The translations under genes and the position numbers were made by a program. Shown one piece after another: positions 49,771 through 60,859 of a stretch of DNA of 64,000 nt; position 1 is the first letter of the stretch; every line of letters begins with the position of its first letter. The notes under the pieces are model-generated. The model searched no databases. It was not told the origin of the DNA and was given only the letters and a program-made list of their open reading frames with translations. The stretch covers positions 28,711,073-28,775,072 of the forward strand of contig NC_089273.1 in assembly GCF_963678975.1 (NCBI RefSeq). The letters are read 5' to 3'. Origin of the DNA: Dysidea avara (taxonomy: Eukaryota; Porifera; Demospongiae; Dictyoceratida; Dysideidae).

Positions 49771-49837
49771 GTGTTTAGTTGTTTTACCAGTTAGGCATGT
49801 CCGACTTGACAACTGCTGGTACCATAGTAACCAATAC

Positions 49838-49998
49838 ATGTTACCTAGCAACAACATCGTTGCCTAGCAACCGCTGCTAGGTAACCACTACTGATTTTAG
49901 AAATGATTTTGACACCATAGCAACGGTTGCTAAGCAACCACCAAAAAGCATGTAACTAGGTCAGGTTTACATTTTGTTGCCTAGCAACAGTTGCTATG
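49838..49998. promoter_or_regulatory. Cluster of RFX X-box-like motifs
   Basis: Within 160 bp: GTTACCTAGCAAC (49841), GTTGCCTAGCAAC (49859), CTGCTAGGTAACC (49872), CATAGCAACGGTTGCTAAGC (49917), GTTGCCTAGCAAC (49976) and GTTGCTATGG (49989). These match the RFX consensus dyad GTTRCCNNGGYAAC-like form. It lies in intron 2 beyond the Crypton, left of a TATGTGACCGG-type right end (50212-50228). Function is not shown. Confidence 0.6.
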
Positions 49999-50236
49999 GA
50001 TTGTTGGACCGATTTTCAAGAAGATTGCAGGCTGCAACATATGTGCATACTCCTTGAGCATGCTAATCACAAGGAATTACTTACCAGTACTAATAATGGT
50101 GTAAAAACATTAGAAATTGCTGTTACTGCTTCCAAGTGGGAAATATTCTGTTCCAGTACTGAGATATTACCTGTAGAGTGACAGGGTTTAGTTTGTGCCC
50201 ACATGCCCTGTTTTTGCAGGCCCGGTCACATATATA

Positions 50237-50546
50237 CAGGGGAAGATATAGAGGGGGGCGGGGGTCAAAGGGGGTTCTTAACCCCCACTCCAAAAAATTT
50301 TTAGTATACCAAGATTAATAGAGCAGTCACTCTAATAAAGCAGTCACAGTATTAGAGCAGCGTGTAGTGAGCTATTTAAAGATTTTTATGTACTTTATTA
50401 GCTATAAATGCATAGTACGTTGGTGAGGTGGGCAGCTATTGTCAGCTGACTGTGACCTTTTTTTGATCTCACCTTATCAAACCAGAGACAATGTAGTGCC
50501 TCAGTTCATTTTGACCCCCCTTTCCATAAGTCTGGATCCACCCTTG
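50237..50546. mobile_element. CAGGGG-type MITE (5-bp duplication), copy c
   Basis: Ends CAGGGGAAGATATAGAG and GTCTGGATCCACCCTTG; ATATA on both sides (50232-50236, 50547-50551). Contains degenerate TAATAGAGCAGTCACTC motifs at 50318. 310 bp. Confidence 0.82.
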
Positions 50547-50551
50547 ATATA

Positions 50552-51168
50552 CTTATCCTCACCTGGGAATTCACATGACACATTACTGTGTCACAAATGT
50601 GGGTGGGCGAACGACACCATGCTAGCATGGCTAATCACCCAAATGACTCAGGCTAATAGCCTTTGTTGCGTGCTAGGCGATCAATCACCCCAGCCAGTAA
50701 GAGTCCGACCAATGGATTCATTTTATAACCATACCTCGTGACTTCGATGATCGGTCGCAGCAAGTAACATTGCTCCTACGTTTGTTGATATGAAAGGACA
50801 AGTCCTGGGGATATACGGAGATATGTTCACTAAGTCCCACAATCCATTTGATTCTTCATTGTGAGCAAACTGAATTGTGAGAGGAACGCTACCAGTGTGT
50901 CTACCGTGCCAAACTATGGTGAATTAAGTGCCGGTAAGTATATATATATACTTTAAGTTGGGTTGTGAGCATATGCATTGTTAGTAAGTAATGTAATGCA
51001 GATTAATTTAGAAACATGGTATATATCATATGAATCATGGCTCACTTCGGTGTATTGCACTAATATACACCCCTCCTCCTCAGTCATCGGAAGTTTACTG
51101 TTGATTTCAGAGTCGGGTGTATATAAGTGCAATACATCTTGTAGCCATGGTTTATATAAATTACATAT
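50552..51168. other. Intronic stretch, no gene recognised
   Basis: More GC-balanced than its surroundings. A small hairpin at 51051-51134 (GTATTGCACTAATATACACC and its complement) looks like a short MITE. A GGTAAGTA donor-like site at 50936 is not preceded by a recognisable exon. Confidence 0.4.
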
Positions 51169-52010
51169 GTAGTAGTTATAACATGGGCACAAGTAATTTG
51201 CTTGAAATATACATACTTGCACTCGGGCTGTGCTGTCATGCTCGTGCGTATATTTCAGACAAATCACAAGTGCCCATGTTACAACTAATACATTCCACTT
51301 AGTGATTTACCTGCAAGTTTACATGGAAACTGCAGGAATGCTTTGCGAGTGCATTTATATGGGACCATGTGATTTTCGATTGTGGATAACGTCATAAGAG
51401 CAACAATAAGGCGCTGCTGAGAGGCCAAACGTAAGTGTATCGTCACGAGCATGCAGATTACTTTGATTGTGGGTCTGCAATTAAATACAGGAAGCCCAAA
51501 TACGAGCTGAACAGCTCATAATGAAGCTTAAGTAACACTATAAAGTACTTACTATACTAGCCATGAATAAATTAAAGCAGTGAATATGTTTACAGTGCTA
51601 TAATGACCTAGCCAATTAAGCGCCACACCCAGTCACTACACATGTGTGAGTGTGTGACAGCATGCCAGGTGTTAAAACAGCAATATAAAGATTATTCAAG
51701 TGCACTAAAGTACTTAGCCATGAATAAACTAAAGTAGTGAATACTATAAGAGCTAATGTCAAAATCAATTAAGCGCTATTCCCAGTGTCTGGACATCGCC
51801 AGATGACTATTGAATGCAACATGATCAATATAAACTAACCTGTGACCTTCTTCATTCAGTAAAACAATGAACTGCCTTCTTCCCCAAGTCCATGATCTAT
51901 GCTTTGGCTCACTTTACAAAACTAAAACCCACTATCAATCCTGTGAAGTGTTACTATATTAAAGCAGAGGAGATCACACAGTTTCATCAAAGAAACCGAA
52001 TGATTTCTGA

Positions 52011-52364
52011 GAATGCTTGGAATGCATTAATGAGAGTAGGAGGTAGTATATACAAGTTACATCACTCCTAGGAGGGATATATATACTACCTCCATTTCTC
52101 ATTAATGCGTTTCTGAGCACTGATAGCAGTGCTATTATACCACTTATACACCTTCTCTTCCCTTTTAAGTTAGGTGTGAAAGTGGTATATCATTAATGAG
52201 AAATGGAGGTAAAAGAAGGTGTATAAGTGGTATAATAGCACTGGTATCAGTGCTTAGGAATGCATTAACGAGAAATAGAGGTAAGTTATATTCCTACTAG
52301 GAGTGATATAACCTGTATATACTACCTCCTATTGTCATTAATGCATTCCAAGCATTCTCAGAAA
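52011..52364. repeat. Central nested palindrome of the large foldback element
   Basis: AATGCTTGGAATGCATTAATG opens it and the complement closes it. Inner inverted pairs include GGTGTATAAGTGGTATAATA and TACTACCTCC. It forms the turn of the large foldback. Confidence 0.85.
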
Positions 52365-53498
52365 TAGGCTTGAGTCTATTATGCTCCAAAATTTGCCTAT
52401 TATGCTTTTTGGCATTTCCCCAATTTTCTGCCTATTATGCTTGTTTTTATGCTTTTCAGAAATGCATTATGCTTTTATTTTGTGTGTTTTTTCTTTGTGT
52501 AGAGAAGTTCTTCATATGATAGAATGTGGTAAATGGTAAAGTGTCATTTCAACTGCTAATAGCAATAGCTTGAAACCAGGATGTGCTCCAGATTTTAGTA
52601 GACATATTAGAGCAAGGGGTTCAGAGACATATCTATAGTCCCTCAAAAGCAATAGATATTTTATTGTCTATGAAATAGTATCTTTGCAGTTTTGTATGCA
52701 AACAATTTATGTATAAAAAACATTATGCATGATTTCAGTCTTCTGATTGTTGCAGCAGTTGGTATTCAAAGGACAGAAATTGCTATGTATGCAGCACCAT
52801 GTCAAGAACATACGCATTAGCCTCCAGGGGATAAAGACTTACTCATTTTCTCTGTTGAACGTGATGACTGTTCTATTAGAGTGTTTGACTGTTCTATTAG
52901 AGAATCTCGATCTTTTTGAAATATTTTCATGGGTTTTGATATTAACCCCAGTCTCACAGCAGACCTACACGGACTTAACTATTTTCAATGTCCAGACATT
53001 CACTAACTATACTGGCTCAACGCAAACTTTATTATCATCAGAGCTTCCATTGTATTGTCTTCCAATCGAGCTTTCAATAATCATAATCATCATAATACAT
53101 TTTATTCAGAATCAGACAATGAGACACGTTATATAATACCAAATCCAATGACTGAACCTCAGCTAAACTGCTTTGCAATGCCTTGGTACTATATAGTTGG
53201 AAAATGACTGCACGTATACAATACAACTCAAACCCACAATGAAAAGCACTCATTTCGTCAAGTGTAAACATGTACATGTAGTAAGACAGTAGTGTATTTT
53301 TCTACCCGTTGTCAGGAATAATTTCACTATAACAGGTTAGCCCTTGACTTTGTGACTGTTATAGCTGAAGTTATACTTATGGTGGTGGAAATTTGCCCAT
53401 TATGCTCTGAATTATGCTCCATTATTCCAGCATTATGCTTTATGCTTTTCATCCCCTATTATGCCAAAAATTATGCCGGCATAATCGACGCAAGCCTA
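52365..53498. mobile_element. hAT-like element, TAGGCTTGAGTC family (1.1 kb)
   Basis: Ends TAGGCTTGAGTCTATTATGC and GCATAATCGACGCAAGCCTA; perfect 8-bp duplication CTCAGAAA at 52357-52364 and 53499-53506. Interior has an inverted CTCTAATAGAG pair (52870-52912). No transposase ORF. It shares the subterminal TATTATGC/TTATGC repeats of the other TAGGG MITEs here. Confidence 0.94.
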
Positions 53499-53815
53499 CT
53501 CAGAAATAATTGATGAAACTGTGTGATCTCCTCTGCTTTAATATAGTGACACTGCACAGGATTGATAGTGGGTTTTAGTTTTGTAAAGTGAGCCAAAGCA
53601 TAGATCATGGACTTGAGGAAGAAGATAGTTTGTTGTTTTACTGAACGAAGAAGGCCACAGGTTAGTTTATATTGATCATGTTACATTCAATATTCATCTG
53701 GCGATGTCCAGACACTGGGCATAGCGCTTAATTGATTTGGACATTAGTGTTAATAGTATTCACTACTTTAGTTTAGTCATGGCTGATAAAGTTAAGTATT
53801 TTAGTGCACTTGAAT

Positions 53816-54126
53816 CAATGGCGGATCCAGGATGGGGCATTTGGGGAAAATGCCCCCCCCCCCCCCCCCCCCCCCTTCAAGAAATTGCATACAAGATCGA
53901 GATACTCTAATAGAGCAGTCGATTACTCTAATAAAGCAGTCACAATGTTCATGAGGCAGTGTAGCTTACCTATGAAGCTATAAATAGGATTTTATTTTAC
54001 ATAACAGATGTGATATATTTGGTAAAAGATAACTAGCTATTATTGTTGTGACCTTTTTTTTTTTTGGTCTTCAACTGTTTTTCAGCAAGGTGCCCCCCCT
54101 CTTTCCAAACTCTGGATCCACCCCTG
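53816..54126. mobile_element. CAGGGG-type MITE (5-bp duplication), copy d
   Basis: Ends CAATGGCGGATCCAGG and CTCTGGATCCACCCCTG; TGAAT at 53811-53815 and 54127-54131. The empty site is visible in the left foldback arm near 51695. Contains a C(24) run and CTCTAATAGAGCAGTC at 53902. 311 bp. Confidence 0.85.
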
Positions 54127-54948
54127 TGAATCATCTTTATATTGCTGTTTTGACACCTGTAAACAAATTCATTGCTTTAGTTTATTCATGGCTAGCATAG
54201 TAAGTACTTTATAGTGTATTTAAGCTCCATTATGAGATGTTCAGGTAGCATTTCTGTTTCCTGTGTTTAATTGCGTACCCACAATCGAAGCAATCTGCAT
54301 GCTCATGCCTATACACTTACGTTTGTCCTCTCAGCAGCAGCTTCATCGTTGCTCTTACGACGTTATCCATAATCAAAATTTACATGGTCCCATGTAAACA
54401 CACTAGAAAAGCATTCCTACAGTTTCCCACACTTGCAGGTGAGTCATCTGAGTGGACTAGCTGTATTTGTTATAACAATCATACAGGGGCAGATCTTGGG
54501 TTTCTGAGGTTTCCAGAAACTGGTCAAGTGTATTCAGGTAATCAAAGTTATAGTTTACAGTGATTTGCAATGGTACAAAAGTTCAGATGGAAATACTGTA
54601 ATAGAGCAGTCAACCACTCCAATAGAACAGCCACATTTTGTATTTCTCTTAAGGACCATAAGTACCTAGCTAGCTACTTTATTTACCTGTGCCAACACAG
54701 TTAAAATAGTCCAAAATATGTGACTGTCTCTGGGAAAACCGGTCTTATCGCCTATTTAAAAGTATCGAGAAATGCCGGTTTTAAATATTCATTGTGTTGT
54801 AGCTGGCCAATGGTGGTAGCTACGCATACCAAATTTTCACACGTTTCACAACAATTTCTTACCTTCCTGATCATCCACTGAAGAAGTAGTCAACAGCTAA
54901 GTTTCCCGCCATTTTAGATAGTTTTTAAACCGAGGTTGTCTGTATCAG

Positions 54949-55036
54949 GCGAGCTCCAGAAGGGTGGGAGGCAAGCCCCAGAAGGGTGGGAGGCGAGCCC
55001 CAGAAGGGTGGGAGGCGAGCTCCAGAAGGGTGGGAG
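54949..55036. repeat. 22-bp GC-rich tandem repeat x4
   Basis: Unit GCGAGCTCCAGAAGGGTGGG(AG), four copies with one or two differences each. Confidence 0.93.
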
Positions 55037-55060
55037 GCGGGGGCCCTGGAAGGAGGGCAA

Positions 55061-55805
55061 GATGGTGTTCAAAAATTGAAAAGAAACGTGCTGGGATGAA
55101 TTAGGCTAAGTTATAGGCCATTCAGGACTCAGAACTGGCTAAAATGTAAGAAAATTTACAGCACAGGTCATTGTCCAACACCACGGAGCTGTACAGCCAC
55201 AAACAGCCATCACCTGGTTGGCCAGGGCTCCATCAAGACCCCACGACCACTCGTACGGCTCGCCGCCACTGTGCTCTAAAAAAGCAGCCAGCAAAAGCAG
55301 ACCACTTTACGATGGTGTTCAAAAATTGAAAAGAAACGTGCTGGGATGAATTAGGCCAAGTTATAGGCCATTTAGGACTCAGAACTGGCTAAAATGAAAG
55401 GAAATTTACAGCACAGGTCATTGTCCAACACCACGGAGCTGTACAGCCACACACAGCCATCACCTGGTTGGCCAGGGCTCCATCAAGACCCCACGACCAC
55501 TCGTACGGCTCGCCACTGTGCTCTAAAAAAAGCAGCCAGCAAAAGCAGACCACTTTACGATGGTGTTCAAAAATTGAAAAGAAACGTGCTGGGATGAATT
55601 AGGCCAAGTTATAGGCCATTCAGGACTCAGAACTGGCTAAAATGAAAGGAAATTTACAGCACAGGTCATTGTCCAACACCACGGAGCTGTACAGCCACAC
55701 ACAGCCATCACCTGGTTGGCCAGGGCTCCATCAAGACCCCACGACCACTCGTACGGCTCGCCACTGTGCTCTAAAAAAGCAGCCAGCAAAAGCAGACCAC
55801 TTTAC
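55061..55805. repeat. ~248-bp tandem repeat x3
   Basis: Copies start at 55061, 55311 and 55559 with GATGGTGTTCAAAAATTG, nearly identical (lengths 250, 248, 247). Each contains a short ORF MKGNLQHRSLSNTTELYS... in copies 2 and 3 that is not conserved in copy 1 (ATG to TGT change), so I do not call it a gene. Confidence 0.95.
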
Positions 55806-56003
55806 TCTGGTCGACTGTGGCAGTGAAACTTGATAGTGTATTCATTAAGCTTTGTGTGAAAAAATCAAACTTCCTGTCTTGGGCGATAAGAACGGTTTTC
55901 GTATATCCAGTCAGTCACATATTATAACAGAGTGTTAAAATCTGAAAATCTTCCTAGGGGCATGTCCCAAGACCCCCAGAACAACATCCATGTCTGTTGT
56001 ATG

Positions 56004-57493
56004 TAGGGTCCGCAATCCGAAAAATCAACTTTTACAAATCTATCCCCCTACCATTGTGGGATGTTCATTGTAGTACCTCATTGCTAGATCCACCATGAAA
56101 CCGGAGGCACGATTGTTGTCATCACAGAATTATTGATTTTAGAATTTCGTGAGATGCAAAAATATTTTTAAAATTTCGTACTCCACACAAGGAGCAGGAT
56201 AAAACTTGCTACTTAGCTAGATATTATCTAGAGTTAATGTAGTTAAAAAGTACGCACAGTAATAAGCAAATGATTCACTGGGTTCCCGGCACAGGGTTGC
56301 TTTCTCTCAAAAAGCAGAAAATGAAACAAGAATTTTCGAATTCAAACTGCCCTACCAGCCAAGACAAGAAAAGCCAACTCTTCCTCATAGTGATGTGATA
56401 AGGTTGGATGCATAGTCTGTCTATGCTGTTAATCTGGAAAGGATCTGAGACTTCTCACCATCTGGGTGAAGAACGTCAAAATTTTCGTACGTCATTTCAA
56501 GGGATTCTCTCAATGGTACCAAAGTGCTTTCCAGTACTTCTGATGCCACACTGGTCACTTAATTTTGTTTAGAATGATGATAAATGATGGTTCAAAACGT
56601 TTGGTAGTAGTAGTAGTTGGTGTTTCTGTGATTTCATATGATGCAGTATACCAGCAGCTCACCAGGAGCTCCACCCAGCTCGAATCAAAAATGAAAGATT
56701 TTGTGCTTTTTTCGGTTTGTTTTGGGATGTTTTGCAGCATAATAGTGATGTAGGGTAATTTAGTGAAGATTTGAAGCTGCTGTGGAGTGTGAGAGGTGAA
56801 GTCAAATTTGAACGATTTTGCTGCCTCCCTTGATACATAGCTTAGAGCGAGGCTTGGAAGCTGTGGATGAAATAATAATGGACAACCGCTGCTACCAAAC
56901 GTTCAGAAACATCTTTTTCTATAGTTGTATAGTCAATAATTGATGATTGTTGTGACTGCAGAGGCGCTGGAAATGGCTAGAAAGCGCGACACAATTCTTT
57001 GATGCTGCAGAAAAATTTGACGCTCGTCACCCAGATGGTGAGAAGTCTCAGATCTTTTCCAAACTAACAGCATAGACAGACTATGCACCCAACCGTATCG
57101 AAACACTATGAGGAAGAGTTGGCTTCTCTTGCCCTGGGTGGTAGGGCAGTTTGAATTCGAAACTTTGTATTTCTTTGTCTGATTTTTCAAAGAAAGCAAC
57201 CCTGTGCCGGGAACCCAGCAAATCAATCACTTAGTTCCGTGCGTACTTTTCAACTACGACAACTCTGGATATGATCTGGCTAAATAGCAAGTTTCATCCG
57301 GTCCTTTTTGTGGAGCACGAAATTTAAAAAATAAATTTTGCATCTTGCGAGATACTGAAAACAATATTTCTGTGAAGACAGCAATCGTGTCTCCGGTTTC
57401 CTGGTGGATCTAGCAATGGGATACTACAATGAACTTCCCACAATGGTAGAGGGATTAATTTGTAGAAGTTGATTTTTCGGATTGCGGACCCTA
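56004..57493. mobile_element. Foldback element, TAGGGTCCGCA family, copy 1
   Basis: Ends TAGGGTCCGCAATCCGAAAA and its complement at 57493; perfect 7-bp duplication TTGTATG (55997-56003, 57494-57500). Arms of ~600 bp each (shared: GGGTTCCCGGCACAGGGTTG, CATAGTCTGTCTATGCTGTT, TCTGAGACTTCTCACCATC). No ORF. Superfamily uncertain: TAGGG ends suggest hAT, but the 7-bp duplication is not typical. Confidence 0.88.
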
Positions 57494-57829
57494 TTGTATG
57501 CTTCAAATGTCAAATTTGCTCTGTCCCTTAACCCTTTAGCCTGCACCTAATACTGTACCAGAAGCAAGCACAATTAAGCAGCCTACATTAATATACCTAA
57601 CATACTTGCCCCAATACCCCCAGATTTAAATTTGCATATAGCAAAAGTTTGAAAACCAGTCACCAAAATTCCTGGGGCCACCCTTAACATGGGTAGTTGT
57701 GATTTGCCTAAAATACGTATACGCAATTGCACTAGGACTGCGCCCTCATGCTCATGCGTATATTTCAGGCAAATCACTTGTGCCCATGTTACAACTACTA
57801 CATAAAAAATATATATTTGCAAAACTCAC

Positions 57830-57967
57830 TAGTCAGTCCACATGCTGTAGTACAACTAGTGCCATTATTGAAGGATCTTCCTCCCAGTTCACAACACTCA
57901 GAAACACTACTAGCTTGGATAGTAATACTAACATCACCACAGAGTTCACTAAAATGACAACCTATTG
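57830..57967 (-). CDS. EGF/ITIH-C gene, Cys-rich exon
   Basis: Acceptor TTTTTACACACAG precedes C57967; donor GTGAGTTTT follows 57830. 46 codons, phase 1 on both sides, no stops. Encodes IGCHFSELCGDVSITIQ and SECCELGGRSFNNGTSC, with six or more cysteines. It joins both neighbours in frame: EGF exon ...GATC|S IGC, and ...CGLT|K GDPLF in the next. Too short for routine ORF calling; supported by splice sites, phase and Cys content. The domain name is unknown to me. Confidence 0.72.
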
Positions 57968-58822
57968 CTGTGTGTAAAAAGATAAACTATGTAATTGCAA
58001 AATACTGTAGAAAGCTATGCGATATATCCACAGAATATGAAAGTGTATTATATTTGACTATGATCACAATTGCTCACCACCTCCTCAAGGCATAGATCTT
58101 TAAAGTATTTATGGTACTATTGTATGTAGAAACGTTGTATGCTAGTTTTCAGTAAGGTACATGTAGGGAGGGTCATAGCCATTCTTCCTATAGCCCTCTC
58201 CAGCTTATAACCAGGTCACTGAAAAAGAATTTCAGATACTCTAACTCTCTAAGACAGCAGTCTATAGACTTAAATGGTACATCACTGCAGTACTAATGTT
58301 TAATATACTTTTACTGAACTAAAAATATTTAATTTTTGCTGATGTATACTATGTAACTGTTTTAGCCCAGTCAGAAAAACTGCAGGACTTAGCAATAAAA
58401 CACACCAATGATAGCTGGTACAGGAGTAAATCTGAAGTGGTTTCTTTTGTTTTTGCCTTTTCCAGAAAGCGTGGACATGGGAAAAACGGTCAAGCGGTTA
58501 CACTAGATGTTTCAGTGGTGTTACCCACCTAACTAGTTCATAATTGTGACCTTATTTTGGAAAATCAGTCTTATTGTCATCTGTGAAATACATATAAATC
58601 TATGCTTTGCTGTGTCACCACTAATTGGGCACTTTAGCACTTATGCACCTGTTAAAATATTTCACAGAATTTCTTGTTATTCAGGGCTGATCTAATCACT
58701 GTAAAGCTGAGTAGAAGTTTATATAGCCTTATTTAATCACAAATATTCCAGCTGAAAATGTGACATTAAGACTGATTTTCCAAAATCTGGACACAGTTAT
58801 AGTGTGTACATGCTACACTTAC

Positions 58823-59374
58823 AACAAGTAGCTCCAGTAAATCCATTCTTGCAATCACAAGTAAATGAATCAACTCCATCTTCACAAATCCCACCATTTT
58901 GGCAAGGATTAGGATTGCAATTGTTAATGATAGTTTGACAATTATACCCAGTGTACCCGGGTGCACAGACACAAATAAATGAGTTCATCCCATTTCGACA
59001 TGTTCCACCATTAAGACATGGACTAGAAGCACAAACATCAGTGCTAATTTCACAGTTTATCCCATTGTAACCAGGTGGACAAACACAAGTATAAGAATTA
59101 ACTCTATCAAGACAATACCCATTTTGACAGGGATTTGGAAAACAGTCGTTGATGTTTATTGAACATGTCACTCCGGTGTACCCAGATGGACAGGTGCAAG
59201 TAAATGAGTTAATTCCATCTTTACATGTTTGTTCATTTCCACAAGGATTAGGATCACAGTCATCAATGTTGGTTTGACAGTTATCACCAGTAAAACCAGG
59301 TGGACAAGTACACCTTAAGCAATCATCATTTGGTAATCCCCCATTTTGGCATATTAAAGTGTCTGTACAGGTAT
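58823..59374 (-). CDS. EGF/ITIH-C gene, exon with five EGF modules
   Basis: Acceptor TTTCACTTTTAG precedes 59374; donor GTAAGTG follows 58823. 184 codons, phase 1 in and out, entirely open. It encodes one EGF-like module (CTDTLICQNGG... CTCPPGFTGDNC) and four of calcium-binding type, each opening with a (N/S)-x-D-x-C pattern such as NIDDCDPNPCG, NINDCFPNPCQNG, STDVCASSPCLNGG and IINNCNPNPCQNGG and closing with C-x-CxxGYTGxxC. Secreted or membrane-anchored adhesion or matrix protein; the repeats bind calcium and partners. Upstream exons (signal peptide, probably more domains) are not seen and would lie to the right. Intron 1 is 855 bp, intron 2 is 13.8 kb, intron 3 is 4.0 kb. Confidence 0.9.
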
Positions 59375-60009
59375 CTAAAAGTGAAATACAGTTTTGTTTT
59401 GTAATTGCAAAGAAGATAGAATACTAAATACACACACACTGTGCAGTACATTTAAGGCTTTCTAAGCAGAAATCACCCTACTGACTTTCCAACATTGAAA
59501 CATTATAAAACTGTACCATTACAATAATTATTTTACATCCGCTGCTGATACACAATGTTTCCAATGCCAGGTGTTTTAATAAACCATATTAAAGACACAG
59601 GTGACACCTTTTAAGTGTAATCAATATTCATTATTAAGATACAGCATAGCATAATAATAATTATGGCTGTCTCCATCCAAAATTCTTTCCAACAATATAG
59701 TCCTAGTTACCAATGGCTGTTCGTAAACTTTGCTTGTCTGCAACTCTATACAATAAAAAAGTAGACAACCAAAAGTAGCACAATAAACCCTCAGAGAGAT
59801 GACAGCAACTCACAAATTCAGGATTGATCCAATCAAACAGTTAGTTACAAAGCACACTACTTGGCTACCAAGTCACTTTCTGTAGAAATAGTGTAGAGCT
59901 TTTAACACTACTTCTCATATCACTTATATATAGTACTCAAGTGAAATACTGTATTACGGACTTGCAATTTACCAATACCGGTACTCATAATATTGGTACT
60001 GATACTGAT
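59375..60009. other. Intron or upstream DNA, no gene recognised
   Basis: AT-rich, no exon, RNA gene or element recognised up to the start of composite 6. Confidence 0.5.
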
Positions 60010-60859
60010 ATCAAGACACGCGGTAGTGTGTCGTGCGGCCCAAGAAGCCGGCGTGCCACACCGTGAGTACATTAACAGGAAGAAAGAAAACACAATTTTC
60101 ACACCTATGTAGCTCTGTGATGCCTACTCCGATTGGAACCACATTTGCTAGAGAGGTGCCGGCCAGTTAGGGGAGTCTACATAACAAATTTAAAGAAAAT
60201 CGCTCTAGCCATTTCCGAGATACAAGCGAACAAAATTTCGTTTTGATTTCTTCGTTTTCTTCTTCTTCTTCATTTCGCACACTTTGCAAAATCTTCCACA
60301 AAACACGAATGCGTGCTCGGATCGGGATGAAATTTGGCACATTTCTCCGTACCAACTTAGGTAGGAATCCGATGAACATTCACGGAGTTATGACCGATTA
60401 TTTGCGTAAAATAAGGTCGAACGTCTGTCACGCCTACAAGGTAAACCCCTTGAAGGAATCAGTTGAAAATTGATACGTAGATGGACAACCATTGTAGGAG
60501 TGCCTTTTTGTGGTTTGAAAGGAATCGGGATAAAGACCATGGAGATATGACACAAAACCCAACCTGTGTCAAAATTATGCGATCGATTTTTATGAATAAA
60601 AAAAATATATTAGTTTTCATGTCTACCAGAAAACCGCTTAGAGCAACGAGCTGAAAATCAGTATGTAGCTGGAATAATCATCATAGAAAGTCCTTGCAGT
60701 AGTACAGAAGAATCGGATTACAAACCACTGAGTTATGATTTGAAAGGCAGCTACGTGTAGCAATGCGAGATCGAGATACTCTAATAGAACAGTCACCCTA
60801 ATAAAGCATTCGGCTGCGTTTATATAATTTACTCAATTATATTACATTGCAAGTTATTC

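Larger units (their letters stand above)
54719..55919. mobile_element. TATGTGAC-type element (TA duplication), copy d, with internal tandem repeats
   Basis: Ends TGTGACTGTCTCTGGGAAAA and ...CAGTCAGTCACA with subterminal CCGGTCTTATCGCC / GGGCGATAAGAACGG; TA at both sides (54717-54718, 55920-55921). Its interior is a 22-bp GC-rich repeat and three ~248-bp tandem copies. 1201 bp; no transposase. Confidence 0.82.
54484..57686. mobile_element. CAGGGG-type element, host of two nested elements
   Basis: The left end CAGGGGCAGATCTTGGG with TTTCTGAGGTTTCCAGAAAC resembles 33812; the right end CCTGGGGCCACCCTT resembles that MITE's right end. It interrupts the right hairpin of the large foldback. TAACA is present near both junctions, but six extra bases on the left make the duplication imperfect. 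It contains 54719-55919 and 56004-57493. Confidence 0.6.
51169..57801. mobile_element. Large foldback element with hairpin termini, heavily nested
   Basis: Outer ends GTAGTAGTTATAACATGGGC and its complement at 57801. Left arm 51169-52012. The right arm is in pieces: 53507-53815, 54127-54483 and 57687-57801. Each terminus is a ~110-bp hairpin (51178-51291; 57690-57797) with stem ACATGGGCACAAGTGATTTGC. Inner arms share TTACATGGGACCATGT, AGCATGCAGATT and TCTGGACATCGCCAGATGA. Interrupted by hAT-like 52365-53498, CAGGGG-type 53816-54126 and a long nest at 54484-57686. It ends 29 bp from the 57830-57967 exon. Confidence 0.72.
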
